From positions 21,668,891 through 21,732,890 of the forward strand of contig OX453272.1 of assembly GCA_949710005.1 (NCBI GenBank): a DNA stretch of 64,000 nucleotides, read 5' to 3'. The notes under the pieces were generated by a model that saw only the letters and a list, made by a program, of their open reading frames with translations, was not told where the DNA came from and made no database searches. Positions within the stretch are counted from its first letter, which is position 1; the number at the start of each line of letters is the position of its first letter. The DNA comes from Ricordea florida (taxonomy: Eukaryota > Cnidaria > Anthozoa > Corallimorpharia > Ricordeidae). The translations under genes were made by a program, and so were the position numbers. Below are positions 50,821 to 62,304 of the stretch, in pieces.

Positions 50821-51696
50821 TAAAAGCGAAGATAACAAAAGCGTCATATATCTTGCCTTTCAAATAACCTTTTACTGTTACATATTAATGCATTGATGCA
50901 ATTATATTGCTTTGAGCCTTACAAGTAATCTAATAATTTTCACATCTCGAAAACACTGTTGTGAGATTTTCCTAAATTTTAAGATCATTCTTAAACCCTT
51001 CTAAGGCTGAGATTGACCTACACAATAACAATGCAATAATACAATGCAATAACTGAAATGTTCTTTTTCTGTAAGAAAAACCTAAGAGCACCTCCAGTAA
51101 CCAGCTTGGTAGGAAAGACATGGATAGAACCGTAAGAATGACAATTCACGTTTGTGTACTCATGTTCTCCACAAACTTTTAATCAGGTGCTCATTTCGAG
51201 AGAGAACGGCAACAGACTGTGTACCAAAACGCAAATCAGACGCCCCAGGTTCGCAGGGCGCCTTATTTTGCTCATTAAACCTATTGTTCCCTTTTTTCGC
51301 GATCTCGCTACCTTAACCATTGTCATTTCTTAAACTCCCATTGTCAAAGGAAACTGCAAAAACGCGATGGAATTTTTTTCCCTATAAATCAATCAAATTG
51401 GTAAATTTCACTATTTTTCCTGTATTTCAACAACTTTCCGCCTAATTGGTTTAAGGTTCGTCTCATCGGTTTCGGCTACGATGCGATTGAATTCTCCAAT
51501 TTACGCACAGGCAAACAGTAGCAGAACCTGGAAAGAAGAGCAAAATCCAAAATGTTAGCATTGTTTGCGAGTATTAGGCACAATTTTTGGGCCTCAACTA
51601 CAAACCGTTAAGGAGAAGAAGCGACATTTTCATTTTTGCTAGCAATTACAAACACATAAAATTTGTCAATTTCAGTATTTAACGCAACTTCCATTC

Positions 51697-52467
51697 TTAA
51701 GGGGGCCGTCTAGTCAGATTTTTTGTTAATTTTCGGTCATCCAACCATTTTTTATATTTTTACTTAAAACTATATTTTAACCCATCTACTTTAAGTTTTC
51801 GAAGTCTTTTTCACATAAATTGACCTGTCAAAGCTGATAAAAGCGATTTTCGTGATGTAATGTGCCAATGGCGATCGGTTGCCATGGAAACGGTTAAGGA
51901 AAAGTTTCAATTTGTGCCAACTTTAAGAGCATTTTTCTCAAATTTGCCTTTTTCCGGAAGTAGGCATCTCCCCCTAACTATTTTTTGCTTAAGTATATGA
52001 CCAATTGCTGTGAAAGTTGGCACAGACGGCCTTTAGGATGTAAACTATGATCCTATGGAGCGAAATTGGATTAAGTTAAATACTTGAGGAGATATCTGTT
52101 CTACACCCATATTTGGAAGGATTTGGTTGCCATGGGAACACTTATGACCTTACCCCGAAACCGCTCCATAGGATCATAGTTCAATCCATGTTAGTTATGG
52201 ATAGAAAGTGGAATTCATTTTCAATGAATTCTGCACATAACAAGTATGTGGGGCAGACGGCAACCCTCAGCTGATAAGGTCAAATTCAGGAGTTAATCAT
52301 TAACTATCTTTTAACTACTTCATCTCAAGTTACACCTTCCTGTGTAGGTCATCCTGAAGGGATGTTCTGGTGAAAATTCATTGTTTTCTATAAAATCGTT
52401 GCAGAGCTCTGTTGTTTTAAAGATGCTTAGAACATTTCTCTGAAATTTGACTAGACTGCCCCCTTAA
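51697..52467. mobile_element. ~763-bp MITE with TTAA target duplication
   Basis: TTAA flanks both ends; arms GGGGGCcGTCTAGTCAgATTT and its inverse pair with a few mismatches. TTAA duplication fits piggyBac- or Kolobok-type non-autonomous elements. No coding capacity. An inner inverted match ('ccataggatcatagt' type) near 52030 and 52165 adds further foldback. Confidence 0.75.
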
Positions 52468-52499
52468 CAGCCGGTCTAACGTGATCAGGAGTGTATCTA

Positions 52500-53165
52500 A
52501 TTGTGGAGAGTCAAGAGTAAAATGTCAAGAGTCGAGGGTAACATGTCGAGTGTCGAGGGTAACTTAAAAATTATATTAAAGTAATGTGACCAAAAATAAA
52601 AATCAAGACAGAATTTTCTGTCGCCAACTCTTCTTTTTTTGGATTAACGCGTTGTTTTTTAGGACTGTAGAACATTATTATAAACCAGTAACTAACTTTG
52701 TTTTCATTATTTTCATGCCATACTCTCCAAGTAAATAAAATTAACGCAAACACAGTGGATTGAAATAGGGTTACGTGAAGTACTAAAGAATAGGGAATGG
52801 CATGTCTGTTATCTTATCTTAGCCTTCAATGCCTGCCTGTTTGTTCATTGACTGCCCGATATATAAACATACTTTCAAACAGTTCTCTCTAGTTTATTTG
52901 GTTTTTGTTGGAAACTGTGCAATACTAAACCACCAGTTCTAAAGCAGGATGTAACCGTAGTCTTTTGAGCGTACGAGTGTACTATATGCAGTTACTACAC
53001 TCAAGACTATAAGGAGGGAGAAGTCATTTGGCCGTGTCACGCAACGCTTTACTCAAAAAAAAGAAAGAAAAGCTGGCGAACGAAAATTCTGTTTTGATTT
53101 CTATCTCTTATTTTTCACTTTATTTTAATATATTTTTTTAAGTTACCCTCGACCCTGGACATGTT
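52500..53165. repeat. Long-inverted-repeat element (~120-bp arms)
   Basis: 52530-52645 and 53035-53160 are inverse copies with about 80 percent identity by eye, sharing 'gtcgagggtaacttaaaaa' and 'acagaattttc'. Probable old MITE. Confidence 0.65.
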
Positions 53166-53360
53166 ACTTCGGTTTAAAATACAAGCTTAACTTTAGCACG
53201 ATGCTTGGTTACTTCGTTCCTTTTCAGTTAAAGCTCTTGTTTATGACACAGTGAACTTTTGCCAATCAGTGCTATTCCATTCATAATTTGATTTTATTTA
53301 GCAATAGGTAATGCGATGTATTTACGTAAACGTCTCAATGAAATGGTGTTATTTGCTGCT

Positions 53361-53675
53361 TACGTCGGCATCAGTGGTGCGGCATGAATTCTCTCTAATC
53401 TTAAATTTAGTCCTTGAAATGCAGTTGATAACAACAGACTCAGTCGTCAGCGTGTGGTCTCTTCCGCAACGTGAGGAGCAAGGTCACGATATTTCTTGAA
53501 GATCCTGTTTATATGATCATAGAATTTTTATAATCTTGATTTGAAGCTAGAATAATTGAAATAACGTCGGCTTCAGTGGTGCGGCATGAATTTTCTCTAA
53601 TCTTATATTTTTTCGTTGAAATGCAGTTGATAACAACGGACTTCAGTCGTCAGCCTGTGGTCCCTTTCAGCATAT
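53361..53675. repeat. Direct repeat of ~107 bp (two copies)
   Basis: 53363-53465 and 53566-53668 share 'cagtggtgcggcatgaattyt', 'gaaatgcagttgataacaac' and 'cagtcgtcagc'. The copies start about 203 bases apart. Function unknown. Confidence 0.75.
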
Positions 53676-55116
53676 ATTTGTCATTGGCACAAGATCCAGT
53701 CAACTAACGTCTTCCAGTTGAATAACATTTACTCGAACGATAGCGGACATGTGTACTTCACCAAGCTTTAAACTTAGCTAAACGAGAGGCTTTTCTATAT
53801 GAAAAATGAATTATTTTGAAACTGAAACCTAAAATATATCTTTGAAGCATTTTAGACCCTATTGACGGCGTCACCCTTTAGTTTTCAGACGCACCTATTC
53901 GGCCAAGAATGGAAAGCATTGGAAAAGTTCTGACGTATATAGTTGACTTTCTTAGTTGAAATCACCCCGAAAGACTCTTCAGATCATATTTTTCAGAACG
54001 GTTGAATTTCTGTCACATAACTTGACATGCATGGATAAAAATGTTCGATTACGGGTCACAAGTGAAACTCAAATTAATTTAACCTTGTTAGTGCTCTGAG
54101 GAAAACTAAAAGTGGATAAGCTCTGTACCTAAAATACATTGAGCCTCCGCATCTGCATGCATGCACATCAAATGAATATGGACACCTTGACGTTCGGGTT
54201 ACTTTTTGTCGACCGTTAACAAATTTTCGCGTATCTTTCGCGCCTAACCTTAATCAGCAACATAACTTAATATATCATGCAGAATCCGGCATATGGAATA
54301 ACAGATTATCAATACTTTCACACATTTACACTACGAACATAATTTGAAACTAACAATACCTTCAAATTGTCCTTCTCCGCATTTGACTTAAAGACTCCTA
54401 TTTTCACCACTCCTCCATATTCTTCACCGCCAGATTTTTTCAACGGACTTTTCCTCTAAATATTCGAACCTTGACTCCCTCCTTCACAGAGTACCACTTA
54501 GTATCGGAACCCGTCTTCCTACGCATGATTTTTCAACGTTGTGCTATCGTTTTCTCTTCAAATGTGAAGTAAGCACGTCTTTATCGCCTCTGTGAATGCA
54601 CCATTCTGAACAAAGGCCGAAGCTGATTGACGTACGTCTCCTGTGGCGGTTAGCCTTTTTACCGCTAACATCTGAACCACGCTATGTTTCTTAAATTTTG
54701 TATCTGTCTGTTATTATTTTTGATAACGATCTTGAGCAACATTTTGAGTGTACTTGTTTATGCTTTTAGCGGTTAAAAGAAATATACATTTCTGGTTTGA
54801 AACTAAATTTACTGTGTGTTTTCGTATTTCCACAACCGTAAGTAACATCGGCTGGGCGTTTCCTTACGAATTGCTCACATACCGATTTTAACACTCTGGC
54901 ACGCAATCCTAAGAAGAGCGACATCACGCATATTATTGATATCCGTTACAAGTTCGGATTTATACCTTTTTGAGCCTCTCCTGGTCTCTATGGCGGCAAA
55001 GAGGGTTGCCAGTTGTTCAGATTACTCGGAAATCGAAAACAGATTTTTAATGGCTCGGGTGTACTTCATAGCCCTACCACTAGCCAAAAAAATATAGTGA
55101 CCTCTTCGAATCAGAT

Positions 55117-55443
55117 GTGGCAGAAGAAACAGTTGAAATACGAAATCACCTAAGGGTAGGAATAGCCTCCAGCAACCTATTTGAACTAATTGGTGAGACT
55201 GGAAGTCCTACTGAAACCTTTGCCCTAAGTGCGATATCTAGCGAACTTTACGAGCCTCTGGATTCGAGTGGAGCTGCATTAACTCCAGTTTTCTCAGATG
55301 AAAATGCAACCAGAGCCAATTTGTCATCTAGCAGCTCGTGTTCCAACAACAGACATCGATATATTAGAGAGGATGAAGACTTGGGATGCTTTCCACTGCC
55401 AGAAGCTGACGAGGAGTTAGCCCAGGGCCCTCTGATGGTAAGT
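55117..55443 (+). other. Possible captured host exon
   Basis: An open frame of ~109 codons with balanced, Ser/Glu-rich composition ends at 'ATG|gtaagt' (about 55440), a good splice-donor match. No ATG-started gene or homology is recognised. It might be an exon carried in or overrun by the 8.1-kb insertion, or chance. Confidence 0.3.
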
Positions 55444-55499
55444 CACCGAACTGATCAACACGTTGATTCTTCTAAAGACACTTCTCTCTCATAGAAAGA

Positions 55500-57480
55500 A
55501 AATCTTTCCTACACTATTGTATTAGCCGGGGCTTTTGAATTGCAATTGCTACTGGCTGCCGGGCCCTCATACCTAAAGTTCTTATAGGAAAACGGAGTCC
55601 AAAACTTTGGTATGCTGAGTTCATTCATTTATTGCAGATTCATCCATTCGCTTTCTAGAATTTACAGACTTGGATAAAGGTCTTTACAAAATGATCTAAA
55701 GGCCTCAAATTCAACCATGATGGCTAATGAGTAATTGTCGGTGAGATCGAATTGCCAGAAAGGTTAATTAGCCCAAGCTTCAACGAAATTGTCTTTTTTT
55801 TTTCTCGGTCTGATTCTCCAGTGTCAGCCTGGTTTGCAAGAATATATTAAGTAAAAAATTAATTACTAGTCGAGAGACTGAACACACATTCAATAACGCG
55901 TTACTGCCTATTATCTCTCGAAACATGCGCCGACGTTTAGTTTTTGAGGAAATGTGAATTTTTCAGTGCTGGATGCCAAGACAAGAGGGGGTGTCACGAA
56001 AAGCAGACAATCTACTGAGTCGACGGGTTACGTTTACGTATCTGACTTCGTTTCTTCGACCACCTGAGAACTCTCAGTGTTATGACACGTAAAAGTGGTA
56101 CGCTTCGCGTGTGCCATCAATTCTACGGAACTTTCAGAATCCTACAGGTTAACAACCAACATGAACATTTTTGTACTCGTTATTGAACCGGTGTGTTTTG
56201 GAGGGTTCGGGAGCGTTTGGGCAAAGGAACTGACTTTTCGTACCACTCAAGAAATTAAGGAATTGACTCTATATCTCCCTAAGTAAATGTGCTGAATGCT
56301 CGTGCAATAGAATTTAGAATTAGATTTCGCAATCTTCGCTGGTGAATCCATTCTCGTGAAACGGAAATTGTCAATCAATAATGGGATAATGATTTGCTCG
56401 ATACCAAAAAAAAAATCGTAGCGATGGCATAAAGTCACAAGAACAAATTTCACGCGACAATGGAAACGACAAGTGAAAGCCGTCGGAAACGAAAATATCG
56501 AGCTAGAGTATTTGAAAGGGACATAGGGGACTGAATGGAGAGCATGGAAGTTATCAAATGGCAACATTTTCCTTTAGTAGGTTTTAAATCAAATGACAAT
56601 AACAAGCTCAGCAATGAGACGTACAAATAGCAAAAGGAAACACAAAAAACTTCAAGAAAGTAATTAGCTCAACAAAATTTACTTCTGCAATTGAACTGTT
56701 TCTAAGGAAGCACTTGTCACGTTGACTTTCACTGTGACCTCAAGTTTAATTGAAAATTAACTATTTTTAAAAGAACGGATCTGTTGATTTTAACGACGCT
56801 GCGGCGGCGATATGGACGTATAAAACCAATCCTTCAGGAAGTCAACGCTATTCAATGCAAAAACGGTTCAGCTTTGTGACGTTCTGTAATTTTATGAGCG
56901 GGAACTTTCCCTACACCTACACAGCACAGTATAAAGGGACAAATTTAAGTGGGGCATTCCTTCCAGACAGCTTTATCATTAGTATGCTACCTTTACGTTT
57001 CGTTCTTTACAGAACGAAACGGTTTCCTATGTGTTTCATTCAGCCGATTATGAAATATACTCCGACAACCTGTGAGGATTGATGCCTCTGCTGTCACAGG
57101 TTTTCACATAAGAAAAGCAAAACCGAGAGCCAGACGATTTCTAGTAATACTTTTAAAGTTGTCACTACCAGATAATTGTAGACGTCTCCCGCTGGCTGGG
57201 GACAAAAGGTGTAGCTCAAACTTTTAAGTGCAGGTGTCGGTTTGTAATTAACAATAAAATTTCTGTTTAAAAATATTAAATTGTAATGTTACTTCAAGCC
57301 GCGCAATGCAAAGCAACGTCGAAGTTCCCATGCTCCTTTTATGCTGAACGATGCGAAAGAAAATACAAATTTCCAAGATGTCTTTAAATTATAGCTCAAG
57401 CGAAAGGCACGTGGAAATTTCTATGTTAGTTCATGAAGCTAAAATGAAAGTTCCATGTTCTTTTGTTTAGCTCAAATAAA
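55500..57480. other. Unassigned AT-rich DNA
   Basis: No frame above ~106 codons, and none with recognisable content. A C-rich stretch of 'aaatttccatg' related to the 44-bp unit begins near 57370. Nothing else supported. Confidence 0.5.
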
Positions 57481-57489
57481 AGGAAAATG

Positions 57490-57862
57490 CAAATTTCCAT
57501 GTTCCTTTCACAGACACAACGTAAAGGGGTTTGGAAATTTCCATGTCCCTTTCACAGACATAACGTAAAGGGGCTTCGAAATGTCCATGCTCCTTTCACA
57601 GACACAACGCAAAGGGGTTTGGAAATTTCCATGTCCCTTTCACAGACACAACGTAAAGGGGCTTGGAAATTTCCATGTCCCTTTCACAGACACAACGTAA
57701 AGGGGCTTGGAAATTTCCATGTCCCTTTCACAGACACAACGTAAAGGGGTTTGGAAATTTCCATGCTCCTTTCACAGACACGACGCAAAGGGGTTTGGAA
57801 ATTTCCATGTCCCTTTCACAGACACAACGTAAAGGGGTTTGGAAATTTCCATGTCCCTTTTA
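57490..57862. repeat. 44-bp minisatellite, right array (~8 copies)
   Basis: Same unit as the left array, in the same orientation, with 44-base steps (CACAG at 57509, 57553, 57597). Open frames through it are by-products of the period and carry no gene. Confidence 0.9.
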
Positions 57863-58899
57863 TTTAACTCAAATCAAAAATGCATGAAAATATTCTCCTT
57901 CCTTTTCCTTACTCCAGCTGATGGATAAAATAAAATTGTTGATCTTTTGTTCCCTTTTTTCCCTTATCATTGCAAGATTTATGTAAACTGTTAACATGTT
58001 CTAAAAACTGTGAATGATGATGTTTATTACCCCCCAAAAACCTCCATCTCTTTTTATTTGGACGAGAACGGGAAGTAGCTCGTGATATGCACCATGTTTT
58101 CTACACTTATGTCAACAGACCGCCATTTTCATTAACATTCGGTCAGTACAATAGTCGTCGAACGTACACAGTTGGTAAAAAGATTAAAAATTTAATTTTG
58201 GGTGGACATACTGTAATTATGTAAAAGTTGGCAATAAACTCACATAAAAAAGAAACTTCTACCATACATTACATCACTAAGGCAAAAAAATAACCAAGCA
58301 AAGTGTTTATTGCCATAAATGCGATTTTTTTCTGGCACAAATAGTGACGAATTATCTCACTTGTTCCAGAAAGTGGTTTTTAGAATATCCCAAATGGTTT
58401 TAGAACGCGTTTCAATAACCACTGATGATTTGCAAGCTAAAAGAGAATCACTTTCAATACTAGCATGTTTAGGCTCTACTAAGGAGTATACTGGCTTTCA
58501 AATGGATTTGAAAGATACACTTAAATTATCAGACAAAGATGTTGAAAAGTACTACAAAAGGTATCAGGTTGTGTCTGGGAAGAAGGTAGCTGATGGAATA
58601 ATAGATCCTTCTTTACAGCTAATAGCTCAATTAGTTGATAGGTTTGGTAGTAAGTTTGGTAGTATAGATTCTATAGAAGCCCTAGTAAGTGAATGGAAGA
58701 ATAACCAGTTGTTTATGCAAAAGATATCAGAAATATCTGGTTCAATGGTACTGAAGGGTGGTAGACTTACTGCATTAGTAATAGGATTGATTATTGCTCT
58801 TAAGCATTTCAAAATAAGGGAACCTACTACTGTTGATGAGCATGTTGGAGTTGATACTGTTCGTTAATAGAAAAAATTTGAGTAACATAAAAATTTAAA

Positions 58900-59384
58900 A
58901 TGAACAGGTCCGTCGATAGTGTAATCAATATATTCAATCAGAAAGAGACAATGTTGACCCCAGCTACTAACTATAACAATTTGGAATTAATGGACTGGGA
59001 TCAGCCATTTGATGATGAGCCAGAGCTAGATTTTGAGGATATTTATAATATTACTTTTATGATCAGCCGTTTGATGATGAGCCAGAGCCAGATTTTGAGG
59101 ATATTCATAATATTATTTATGATCAGCCAGATCCAAAGAATCCTTTAGATGATGATTATAAACTATATTTTGTTGGTGGTGAGCCATATGAGTCAGATGA
59201 GCCAGATAAGCGAGCATGTGATGATCCCCTTATAGACGGAATATTCCACGAGTTTTATATGCGTAATATTGTACATGAGGAGTTATTAAAAGTTGCTTTG
59301 GATGAGAATCGTTTGAATCGTTTGTGGAATTGGTGTGAGTACTATGATACAAGAGAGGCTAAATCGTTAGATGATGTTTATTAA
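58900..59384 (+). pseudogene. Asp/Glu-rich protein, distant F2 relative, broken (element C)
   Basis: Starts at ATG 58900 after 'aaatttaaaATG'. A 60-bp tandem repeat encodes 'DQPFDDEPELDFEDIYNI'-like units; the first unit has two extra bases, so the rest continues in another frame to TAA 59382-59384. The end 'EELLKVALDENRLNRLWNWC' loosely matches the F2 C-terminal motif, and the position (between F1 and F4) is where F2 lies in A. Confidence 0.6.
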
Positions 59385-59406
59385 TATAATTCACTACTTA
59401 TTAGTT

Positions 59407-59429
59407 TCCTAGTATGACTCTTACTAGGA
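59407..59429. promoter_or_regulatory. Stem-loop before F4 (element C)
   Basis: TCCTAGTA pairs perfectly with TACTAGGA, followed by agactTAAAG and the F4 ATG at 59462. Homologous to 32312-32334 in B. Confidence 0.7.
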
Positions 59430-59461
59430 GACTTAAAGGTTAGAATAGGTTAACTTACAAC

Positions 59462-59871
59462 ATGTCTGAAGAAACGCAACAAACTGAGCAGATCACTAAG
59501 GAACCTGATGTTAAAATAAAGGTCAAATACCCTAAGAGAGTAAAGGCCGGTAAAACACTATCAGAGAAAAATAAGAAGGCTAGAGAAGCTCTGAAACGTG
59601 ATTAGAGGAAAGAGATGCTTTGAAGCGTGAAAAGGGTCCTGATGATGAAACTGGAAAGGATTGGCTGCCAAATGTGTCATTCCAAAATGTTCTGACTATA
59701 GGCTCAATCGGGCTCGCCGCCTATGCCTTATTCATAAACTATAGGGATAGAATACCTGATTTACATGTACCACCAACTCGTAACTTCAATCCACCTCCAA
59801 TGAAAACAATAGATAATAGTGCAAGTCAGCAGCCCAAAGAAGAAAATAATTTAAAAGATGACTTAATGTAA
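59462..59871 (+). pseudogene. F4 Lys/Glu-rich membrane protein, broken (element C)
   Basis: Opens 'MSEETQQTEQITKEP' and reaches TAG at about 59603 in the charged region; the membrane segment and tail ('FQNVLTIGSIGLAAYALF') are open in another frame from about 59620. Close to the B copy. Confidence 0.8.
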
Positions 59872-59878
59872 TTCATAA

Positions 59879-60100
59879 ATGGCTGATAATAAGCTAGTAA
59901 AGACAGTTACTGACTCTGCAGTGTTGATTGGGCTGGCAGCAGCTGTTGGCTATGTTGGTAAAAAAGCTTTGAGAGAGACATTCATCAGTGATCCATCATC
60001 CAGTATTATGAATTATGGCAAATGGGTAGTTGTATTGAGTGCAAGCATGTATCTCAAAAACTATTTAGAGGATCAAAAGATACTTCCTACAAATGGCTAA
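59879..60100 (+). CDS. F5 small membrane protein (element C)
   Basis: 73 aa, starting 'MADNKLVKTVTDSAVLIGLA'; conserved in all three elements. Its end overlaps the next gene start by eight bases. Confidence 0.75.
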   Translation: MADNKLVKTVTDSAVLIGLAAAVGYVGKKALRETFISDPSSSIMNYGKWVVVLSASMYLKNYLEDQKILPTNG

Positions 60101-60449
60101 TCTGAATACTGCTGAAGAGAAATATAAGAGAGCTTTATTTGATTACATCAAAGGATGTTACATGCATTATAAATTTCACAATGAACCTCCTGATCAGTTG
60201 AAAAGTCTTATTAGCCCACGTGAAAGGGCTGAAATCATAAAATGGTATTATGATCAAGATCCAAAATTGTATACTCCCTATGAACCAAAACTAAGCTATT
60301 TTATATTGAAGGAAGAAGAAGAACAAAGAAAACGAAGAGCAGAGAGGGGGCATAAGGGTGAAATAAGCATACCCAGAGTCCTCATGACAGCCACTGTGAT
60401 AGTCACCATTTCATCAAACATAATGTCAAAATTGTTTAAGAGTAAATGA
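60093..60449 (+). CDS. Hypothetical protein, 118 aa (element C only)
   Basis: Charged helical protein with an Arg/Glu-rich segment (~75-90) and a C-terminal apolar helix 'VLMTATVIVTISSNIM'. It takes the slot held in A by an unrelated 74-aa gene. Not recognised; probably membrane-anchored. Confidence 0.6.
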   Translation: MANLNTAEEKYKRALFDYIKGCYMHYKFHNEPPDQLKSLISPRERAEIIKWYYDQDPKLYTPYEPKLSYFILKEEEEQRKRRAERGHKGEISIPRVLMTATVIVTISSNIMSKLFKSK

Positions 60450-60462
60450 TTAAACTATATAA

Positions 60463-60876
60463 ATGGCGAGTATAGCAATCATGCTTGGTGGTGCAGTCCT
60501 AAATAAAACAGCCTTCATTGGTGGAAATTATATAGCAAAGGCACTTAGTGGCTCATCCTCCACAGATCTCCAACTTGAAAGAGAGAGGCATGACAAGGCA
60601 ATGGAGAAATACCAGAAAGATTACACTGCTTACGAAGAGAAACGAATGGCCTATATTGACTTTATGAATAAAAGAAGAGGTGATGCCAACCAGGCCTCTG
60701 ATAACATATCAAAGACTGATGAAGCACTCAAATTATACAGCCAAATGGGCAATCCACCTAAATTCTCTGACTATTATAGACCCAATTCAGATCAAAAAAT
60801 GGGAGAAATGGCTTATGTTTCTGGTGGTATGCTAGCCCTTGGATATATTACGAGCAAGTGGCTACTATATATATGA
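60463..60876 (+). CDS. F6 membrane/coiled-coil protein (element C)
   Basis: 137 aa, same layout as in A and B, with a slightly extended end. The stop codon overlaps the next ATG (ATGA at 60873-60876). Confidence 0.75.
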   Translation: MASIAIMLGGAVLNKTAFIGGNYIAKALSGSSSTDLQLERERHDKAMEKYQKDYTAYEEKRMAYIDFMNKRRGDANQASDNISKTDEALKLYSQMGNPPKFSDYYRPNSDQKMGEMAYVSGGMLALGYITSKWLLYI

Positions 60877-61139
60877 CCAACAAAGTTTTAACAGACAATA
60901 CAATAACTCAAAATGAATATACTCGTATGGTAGGTTTAAGAGCTAAACAACTCAAACTTGGTAGTAAACCTGTTATAGAATGGATAGGAGCTTTTGATCC
61001 TATAGCCATTGCTAAGAGTGAAATCAAACAACGTGTTTTGCCAATGGCTATAGTGAGAAAAATCCCAGACTGCAATTCAAAGACTGGTTTCCGTAATGAA
61101 ATATGGAGTCTAAAAGATATGAATATACGAGACTTTTGA
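60873..61139 (+). CDS. RPB6 / omega-like RNA polymerase subunit
   Basis: 88 aa from ATG 60873, overlapping the F6 stop. 'ITQNEYTRMVGLRAKQLKLG' followed by 'DPIAIAKSEI', 'LPMAIVRKIPD' and 'NEIWSLKDM' follows the RPB6 pattern (YExxRxxGxRAxQL ... PxxIAxxEL ... IPxxIxRxxPD ... ExWxxxEL). RPB6 is the shared small subunit of eukaryotic RNA polymerases; large DNA viruses carry versions. It lies between F6 and F7, where A has nothing and B a duplication remnant. Whether it joins a host polymerase is unknown. No other polymerase subunit gene is in the window. Confidence 0.75.
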   Translation: MTNKVLTDNTITQNEYTRMVGLRAKQLKLGSKPVIEWIGAFDPIAIAKSEIKQRVLPMAIVRKIPDCNSKTGFRNEIWSLKDMNIRDF

Positions 61140-61158
61140 AATCAATTTAGAAAGTTAT

Positions 61159-61178
61159 CATATTCAACTTCAAATATG
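61159..61178. promoter_or_regulatory. Short stem-loop at the F7 start codon (element C)
   Basis: CATATT and AATATG pair around an 8-base loop, with the ATG inside the right arm; homologous to the A and B hairpins. Confidence 0.55.
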
Positions 61179-62112
61179 GCAACTGCTGATCCTGATTTAG
61201 ACCCAACTAAACTAAATGATCCAGGGGATGATGATGGAGATTATGATGATGGAGATAATACGATTTATATGAGCCCAGTGGTCGTAATGATCAACCACTT
61301 ATGAAGATCCTGATGATGAAGAAGAAACATCATTTGGTGGTGATGAAACCCGCCCCTTGATAGAAGAGATGGAAGTCGAACGAGATGAAGCTTGGGCTAA
61401 GATCAGAGCAAGATTCCCCAAAGTTGATACTTCCAAGTTTACAGCTGGGATGAATGAATTAAAGCAAGTAGTTGTGAAATTGCTTAGAATTAATTCAGTA
61501 CCTTATGTGTTATTCAAAGGTGATGAATTGAATGACAAATTGCCGGGTACCATAAAGAATAGTCTAGGCCCAAGAGCAGAAGATATTATTGAAGCTAATG
61601 ATGGTGAGATATCTAAGAAAAAGACCATGTTAACCAAACTGAAGGATAAACTAAAATTCCATAGAGACAAGCCACTAAAAACTCCAGAGGAAAGTAGCCA
61701 AATAGAAACTCTCGAGAGAGAAATTGGTGAGCAGGAACAGGAGATAGCTAACCTGGAGGGTGAGAATGAACAAATACAGGAACGAATGTCATTGCGAGAC
61801 CGGGTAAAGGCTATATTCAAGAAATATGGTTTCACAGTCTTTGCTGTTATGAGTGCAGTTGGAGTAGTCATTGGTGTTATAGTCTCCAATCTCTCCAAAG
61901 GCCTCTCAAGATTGGGTAAAGGCGTTGGTGATGGACTAAAGACAATTGGTAAGAAGCTGGGTGAATTACTGCCTGAAATGATTGGCGCGATTGTAAGCTT
62001 CCTATTCAAGACTGCTGGTGAGGTCATTTCATTCTTGGGCAAGAACGCTTGGCTGTTAATAGTGGCAGTTGTACTTTACTTTGTAGAGGAATTAAAGAAG
62101 AAACATAAGTGA
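61176..62112 (+). pseudogene. F7 coiled-coil/amphipathic protein, frameshifted (element C)
   Basis: The acidic N-terminus opens at ATG 61176, but a deletion near 61280-61300 shifts frame. From about 61306 the other frame is open to 62112. The middle resembles B ('IRARFPKVDTSKFTAG') whereas the coiled coil and tail resemble A ('EESSQIETLEREIGEQEQE'), pointing to a recombination point inside the gene near 61650. Confidence 0.8.
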
Positions 62113-62118
62113 ATATAA

Positions 62119-62298
62119 ATGAAGAGCTATTGCGTCAAAGAGAAAAAACAAACTGACTGTGTGCCTGGCAGTGAAACCTTCACCAAAACTTCCAAAGGGA
62201 GGCCCATGATGAAGTGTAAATGTTCCAGCTGTGGCATCATCAAAACTTGATTCCTCTCAGATGCTGATTATAGAAATTTAAAGGAGACTAAGGAGTAA
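62119..62298 (+). pseudogene. F8 small zinc protein, nonsense-broken (element C)
   Basis: Same 59-codon design as B's F8 ('MKSYCVKEKKQTDCV', 'KCKCSSCGI'), but TGA at 62248-62250 replaces an Arg codon after the last Cys pair. Confidence 0.7.
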
Positions 62299-62304
62299 TC
62301 CAAA

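Larger units (their letters stand above)
50264..58407. mobile_element. 8.1-kb non-coding insertion with ~31-bp terminal inverted repeats
   Basis: The left tip CGTTCTAAAACCATTTGGGA (50264 on) recurs exactly inverted at the right tip (ending 58407), and the match continues for about 30 bases. Inside are two 44-bp minisatellite arrays, a TTAA-flanked MITE, a long-inverted-repeat element and a 107-bp direct repeat. No transposase or long frame is present. No clear target duplication was found. Superfamily unknown. Confidence 0.8.
50199..58867 (+). pseudogene. F1 alpha-helical protein split by an 8.1-kb insertion (element C)
   Basis: Codons 1-21 (50199-50263, 'MATPEDIMNDQIAVGGNEES') precede the insertion. 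The gene resumes at about 58408 with 'SITTDDLQAKRESLSILACL' and is then open to 58867. All conserved blocks after that match B. The upstream 182-residue open reading from 58319 includes insertion sequence and is not a real start. Confidence 0.85.

Noticed and set aside
55117..55494. 125-codon frame as a complete gene
   Set aside because: No homologue recognised and a splice-donor-like site inside; kept only as a low-confidence possible exon.
50533..57862. CRISPR-like direct repeats
   Set aside because: Units are contiguous without unique spacers, and the DNA is animal.
57463..57887. Repeated peptide frames ('FPCPFHRHNVKG')
   Set aside because: Product of the 44-bp minisatellite read in different frames; no start context or conservation.
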